Below are positions 25,014 to 33,704 of a stretch of DNA of 33,704 nt, piece after piece (the first letter of the stretch is position 1; the number at the start of each line of letters is the position of its first letter). The DNA is taken from the NCBI GenBank assembly GCA_010692645.1, contig JAAHGS010000059.1:1-33704 (forward strand). Direction: 5' to 3'. The DNA comes from Symploca sp. SIO2E9 (GTDB lineage Bacteria > Cyanobacteriota > Cyanobacteriia > Cyanobacteriales > Coleofasciculaceae). Both the position numbers and the translations under genes were made by a program. Below the pieces are notes generated by a model. It saw nothing but the letters and a program-made list of their open reading frames with translations. It made no database searches and was not told where the DNA came from.

Positions 25014-26495
25014 CTACATTTTTAGTTCGTAATGAGTGATTTCATCTACAACCTGATTATGAATCTTACTAAATAGACTAGCCTGAGATAGCGATTTAAA
25101 TTTCTGTTTGGTAATTAAATTCAAGCAATTAAGGATTCGACGCTGCCATTGTTGGGCATCTTTAATATCCTCACCCCATGCTTTAAACAAATTATTCTTC
25201 TCCAAGCCCCCCAAACGATGGGATAAATTGTTCCGCATGCCTCGCGCCTTCCAATACGCCTTGAAATCCTCACTCGTTTCCGCTTCAGAAATAGCTACTT
25301 CTAATAAGCCTTGTAACACCCTCCCCTTCAGCTCAATGTTACCTTCACGATCAAGTTTTCTGGCTTCGTACTTAGTAAGTTTAGTTTTTAAGGCATGATA
25401 CTTATGAGTAATTGACTTATAAATTAAGGGAAATTTATCCTGTCTTTCCTTTACATCATCCGGAAAGGAATGCTTTGCCCATAAATATAACGCCCCCTCA
25501 ATAGAACGATAACTGTGTAACATAGCTTCAGTGGTATTTTCCTGTTCAAGCCGAACTAAACCTAATTGGGCTTGTTCGTATGCCTTCCACCACCATTCCG
25601 TTTCCCTTTGTTCAGCTGCTGTTAGATAATCTTTCACCAGGGAGAAAAATATGTCAAATTCTCCCTGATTCCAAGCTATACCCGCCTCGATTAAATTGGG
25701 TAAAGAACTAAACCCTTTGGGGTCTTGTTTAAAGTAAGGTTGCAGTAGGTCATTAACTTCGGCATAGTCGTAGCGCTTGAGTAATTTTAATACCTGCTGC
25801 TGAGTTCTATCCCAAATATAATTAGTGCCGAGGAATGGACCACTGTAATCTGAGGGAATCCCTTGACGATTGGCTTTAGTATTCTGTTTAAACTCAAAAA
25901 ACTGAATGCGATCGCCATAACGGCTAAGTCCAGAAATCCGTGCCGCCTCAGAAGTTTGACCAACTCCCCCTTTTAAACATACCCAAAGTTCTCCTGAGGG
26001 TTGAGGAATTTTGTGCTGCCAGACTTGCCGGAACCAACGAAACATTTCCTCGAAATTTGAAGGATTCGTCCCATCTTCACCGAGGGTGATAATCTCAACA
26101 TCCTCAGCCTTGAGTGAGTCCAATTCATGGATAACCCAATCTTTAATCAATTGGGCAGCATGAACAGAGTCCTTTTTGCGTTGTGTGACCTCGGGCTTTT
26201 GGTCAGTAGCAATGAGGTAAACTTTTTCAAGATTAGCCCCTTTCTCAGTAATGAGTTTGCCGATAATGATCGGTTTAATACGGGAGCGATAGATTTCAAT
26301 GTGGTCGAATAAATACTTAGTTAAGTCTCGATAACTAATTGGACTTTTAACAGACAAGTCAGCAATAACTTTAGCTTGTTCGCCGATAATGTCTCCATCC
26401 TGCATCCGGTCATCGCCAATGTTATACCACTCTCCGGAGGAGATTTGAAACATTACATCTCGTGTACCAATGGTAGCTACTAGAATAGATTTCAT
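25014..26495 (-). CDS. CARF-HEPN accessory ribonuclease (Csm6/Csx1-like)
   Basis: This 493-aa protein looks like a type III CRISPR ancillary RNase that is switched on by cyclic oligoadenylate made by Cas10. Residues about 1-210 fit a CARF sensor: MKSILVATIGTRDV is the first strand and loop, and LWVCLKGGVGQTSEAARISG gives the glycine-rich ligand loop. The C-terminal part is helical and ends in a HEPN-type motif, RNNLSH (Arg421, His426, R-x4-H), the usual RNase active site. Exact family assignment (Csm6, Csx1 or TIGR02710-like) is not possible by eye. It is the last gene before the leader and array and follows the Cmr fusion gene by 320 bp of repeat DNA, so it may have its own promoter. The start is the ATG at 26495; I see no Shine-Dalgarno. 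Confidence 0.8.
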   Translation of the reverse strand: MKSILVATIGTRDVMFQISSGEWYNIGDDRMQDGDIIGEQAKVIADLSVKSPISYRDLTKYLFDHIEIYRSRIKPIIIGKLITEKGANLEKVYLIATDQKPEVTQRKKDSVHAAQLIKDWVIHELDSLKAEDVEIITLGEDGTNPSNFEEMFRWFRQVWQHKIPQPSGELWVCLKGGVGQTSEAARISGLSRYGDRIQFFEFKQNTKANRQGIPSDYSGPFLGTNYIWDRTQQQVLKLLKRYDYAEVNDLLQPYFKQDPKGFSSLPNLIEAGIAWNQGEFDIFFSLVKDYLTAAEQRETEWWWKAYEQAQLGLVRLEQENTTEAMLHSYRSIEGALYLWAKHSFPDDVKERQDKFPLIYKSITHKYHALKTKLTKYEARKLDREGNIELKGRVLQGLLEVAISEAETSEDFKAYWKARGMRNNLSHRLGGLEKNNLFKAWGEDIKDAQQWQRRILNCLNLITKQKFKSLSQASLFSKIHNQVVDEITHYELKM

Positions 26496-26549
26496 CGTGT
26501 TTTATTGGGTAAAGTTAGGTTTGAATGAAGTTGAGGGAACAAGCGATCA

Positions 26550-26800
26550 GGTGAGCGAAATTTTGGTTGGAATTTCAATTCTCCGTGTCTCCGTTTCCCC
26601 GCGTCTCCGCGTCTCCGTTTCCCCGCGTCTCCGTTTCCCCGCGTCTCCGTGTCTCCGTGTCTCCGTTTCCCCGCGTCTCCGTTTCCCCGCGTCTCCGCGT
26701 CTCCGTTTCCCCGCGTCTCCGTTTCCCCGCGTCTCCGCGTCGACCTGTCTCCGTGTCTCCGTTTCCCCGCGTCTCCGTGTCTCCGCGTCTCCGTGTCTTT
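26550..26800. repeat. Octamer minisatellite joined to a MITE end
   Basis: Bases 26550-26584 match (34 of 35) the reverse complement of the right end of the element in the CHAT gene, including its GGTGAGCGAAA terminus. They run straight into about 27 octamers of three kinds: GTCTCCGC, GTCTCCGT and TTCCCCGC. One unit is altered to GTCGACCT. The array ends 16 bp after the Cmr6-Cmr1 stop codon. No second terminus of the element is found. Open frames across it (both strands) are artefacts of the repeat. The remaining bases of this 320-bp gap show no other feature. Confidence 0.88.
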
Positions 26801-26815
26801 AATTTTTCCAAGTAC

Positions 26816-29211
<2,396 letters not shown>

Positions 29212-30114
29212 TTAGGCGTTTTCCTCAGTAGAATTAACTTCACCAGAATTAACTTTGACAGTTTTATTCTCTGTCCAACCTCGTCCTAATCCTTCTAAGC
29301 CACCAAATTGCAATCGATCATTGAGGATTTGATCCAGGTATTTACGGACATTTTCTGTACGCTTTTGATCTTTATTAGGTTTCAATCCCCAAGGGAAAAA
29401 CAGCACTGTTTCAGAGGGAATGGCTTCTTCAGAACGAAATGAACCATCCGATGCGGTTTTTTCGTTATCTTTTAGAGCAATACGGACTTCGCGTTGCAAC
29501 CCAGTTTCCACTAAAGAGGCACAGTCTTGATTTGATAAAACTACCAATTTATCTTTAAGTTCAAGTACGCCATTACCATCAGGAATTTCTTTAAAGCAGT
29601 CCCAACAAGCGGCATGATCGGGAATAGTTTCTATTTCCTGATTTGATTCATTGTTTGAAAGTATCGCCCCTTGTAAGTAGATTTGTTTACCAGGAACAGA
29701 GGCGATCGCTTTTTTGGTATTGTTATTGAGAAGCGTCCGCCATTGCTGAATTAAGGTTTCCAGTTGGTCATTTTTTAACCACCGATTCCAGCGACTTAAC
29801 CACAAAGGACAAGTAATCCAAAGGTAATGGTGGCTGAAAGACGCTACTGGAAATAACAGTAAGGTGGCATCGGCCAACCAGACTTCGCCTTCCGTTGGCT
29901 GCTTCTCATCTTTAATTTTCTCGCCTAAAAACTTTCCAGCTTCATCAGGATATTTGGCTTCCAGTACCGACCTAATTTTGCCCCGTAAAGAAGATGATGG
30001 TAAGTAAGGAAGTTCGTTGAAACTTTCACGGGCAATGCCCATCATATTACCAGCTTGGGCGCTGGCTCCTGTGTGCAGAGGGGTTAAAAGATAGCTGTAA
30101 GTTAGATAATTCAT
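29212..30114 (-). CDS. cmr4: Type III-B Cmr4 backbone subunit
   Basis: This 300-aa RAMP (Cas7-like) protein forms the backbone of the Cmr filament. It starts YLLTPLHTGASAQAGNMMG and has ELPYLPSSSLRGKIR, then WLADATLLLFPVASFSHHYL with the family's DA-LL-FPV pattern, and near the C-terminus the glycine-rich LQFGGLEGLGRGW. In well-studied Cmr4 an Asp shortly after the TPxHxG motif (Asp26 in Pyrococcus) cleaves the target RNA every six bases. In my alignment the matching position here is Met25, and no Asp occurs between His14 and Arg29. If right, the backbone could bind but not cut RNA. The gene is 23 bp after cmr3; the start codon has only a weak AGAG upstream. Confidence 0.9.
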   Translation of the reverse strand: MNYLTYSYLLTPLHTGASAQAGNMMGIARESFNELPYLPSSSLRGKIRSVLEAKYPDEAGKFLGEKIKDEKQPTEGEVWLADATLLLFPVASFSHHYLWITCPLWLSRWNRWLKNDQLETLIQQWRTLLNNNTKKAIASVPGKQIYLQGAILSNNESNQEIETIPDHAACWDCFKEIPDGNGVLELKDKLVVLSNQDCASLVETGLQREVRIALKDNEKTASDGSFRSEEAIPSETVLFFPWGLKPNKDQKRTENVRKYLDQILNDRLQFGGLEGLGRGWTENKTVKVNSGEVNSTEENA

Positions 30115-30137
30115 CTCTGTGATTTTTAATGTTTTGA

Positions 30138-33640
<3,503 letters not shown>

Positions 33641-33704
33641 TCAAAATTATACTTAGGCAACTCTTTTCTAATCGCTGTTTTGACTTTGTGCCACCAGTGT
33701 TCAA

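Overview
This window comes from a cyanobacterium, most likely a filamentous one with a repeat-rich genome. The evidence is the chlP and rpaA genes, about ten HIP1 octamers (GCGATCGC), the secreted-protein families present, and many short tandem and palindromic repeats of a cyanobacterial kind. The species cannot be named from the sequence. Region 1 (about 219-18640) is a surface-secretion cluster. Three large TpsA-type exoproteins with filamentous-haemagglutinin N-domains (219-3257, 5811-8486, 9810-12857) are interleaved with two RTX/calcium-binding proteins (3396-3806, 3988-5754) and a Uma2-type nuclease-fold protein (8629-9201). They are followed by one TpsB outer-membrane transporter (13140-14861), a secreted TPR-CHAT putative protease (14983-17808) and, convergently, a DUF928 protein (17783-18640, minus). 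The single TpsB probably exports all three TpsA proteins; the CHAT and DUF928 proteins are likely envelope partners. Region 2 (about 18641-24062) is a stretch of ordinary genes broken up by repeats. It holds a PPC + GH16-like glycosidase (19111-20340, minus), geranylgeranyl reductase chlP (21029-22252), the circadian output regulator rpaA (22345-23085, minus), a hypothetical 121-aa gene (23242-23607, minus) and a conserved-looking 62-aa gene (23794-23982, minus). A consensus-like promoter and a strong terminator, both on the plus strand and opposite the two small genes, may bracket an antisense RNA. Region 3 (24431-33704, all minus strand) is a type III-B (Cmr) CRISPR-Cas locus. Reading with transcription it has Cas10/Cmr2, Cmr3, Cmr4, Cmr5, a Cmr6-Cmr1 fusion, a CARF-HEPN accessory RNase, a leader and a five-repeat, four-spacer array. 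No cas1, cas2 or cas6 is seen. Three things in this locus stand out. The Cas10 reading frame is broken near 33600, although its cyclase motifs are intact. Cmr4 appears to lack the Asp that cleaves target RNA. An octamer minisatellite sits between the fusion gene and the CARF-HEPN gene. The other strong observations are a 102-bp miniature inverted-repeat element with a 9-bp target duplication inserted in frame in the CHAT gene, a 7-bp microsatellite that encodes the TpsB signal peptide (a possible phase switch), and a C-terminal cysteine pair that is the only pair in each mature TpsA protein.
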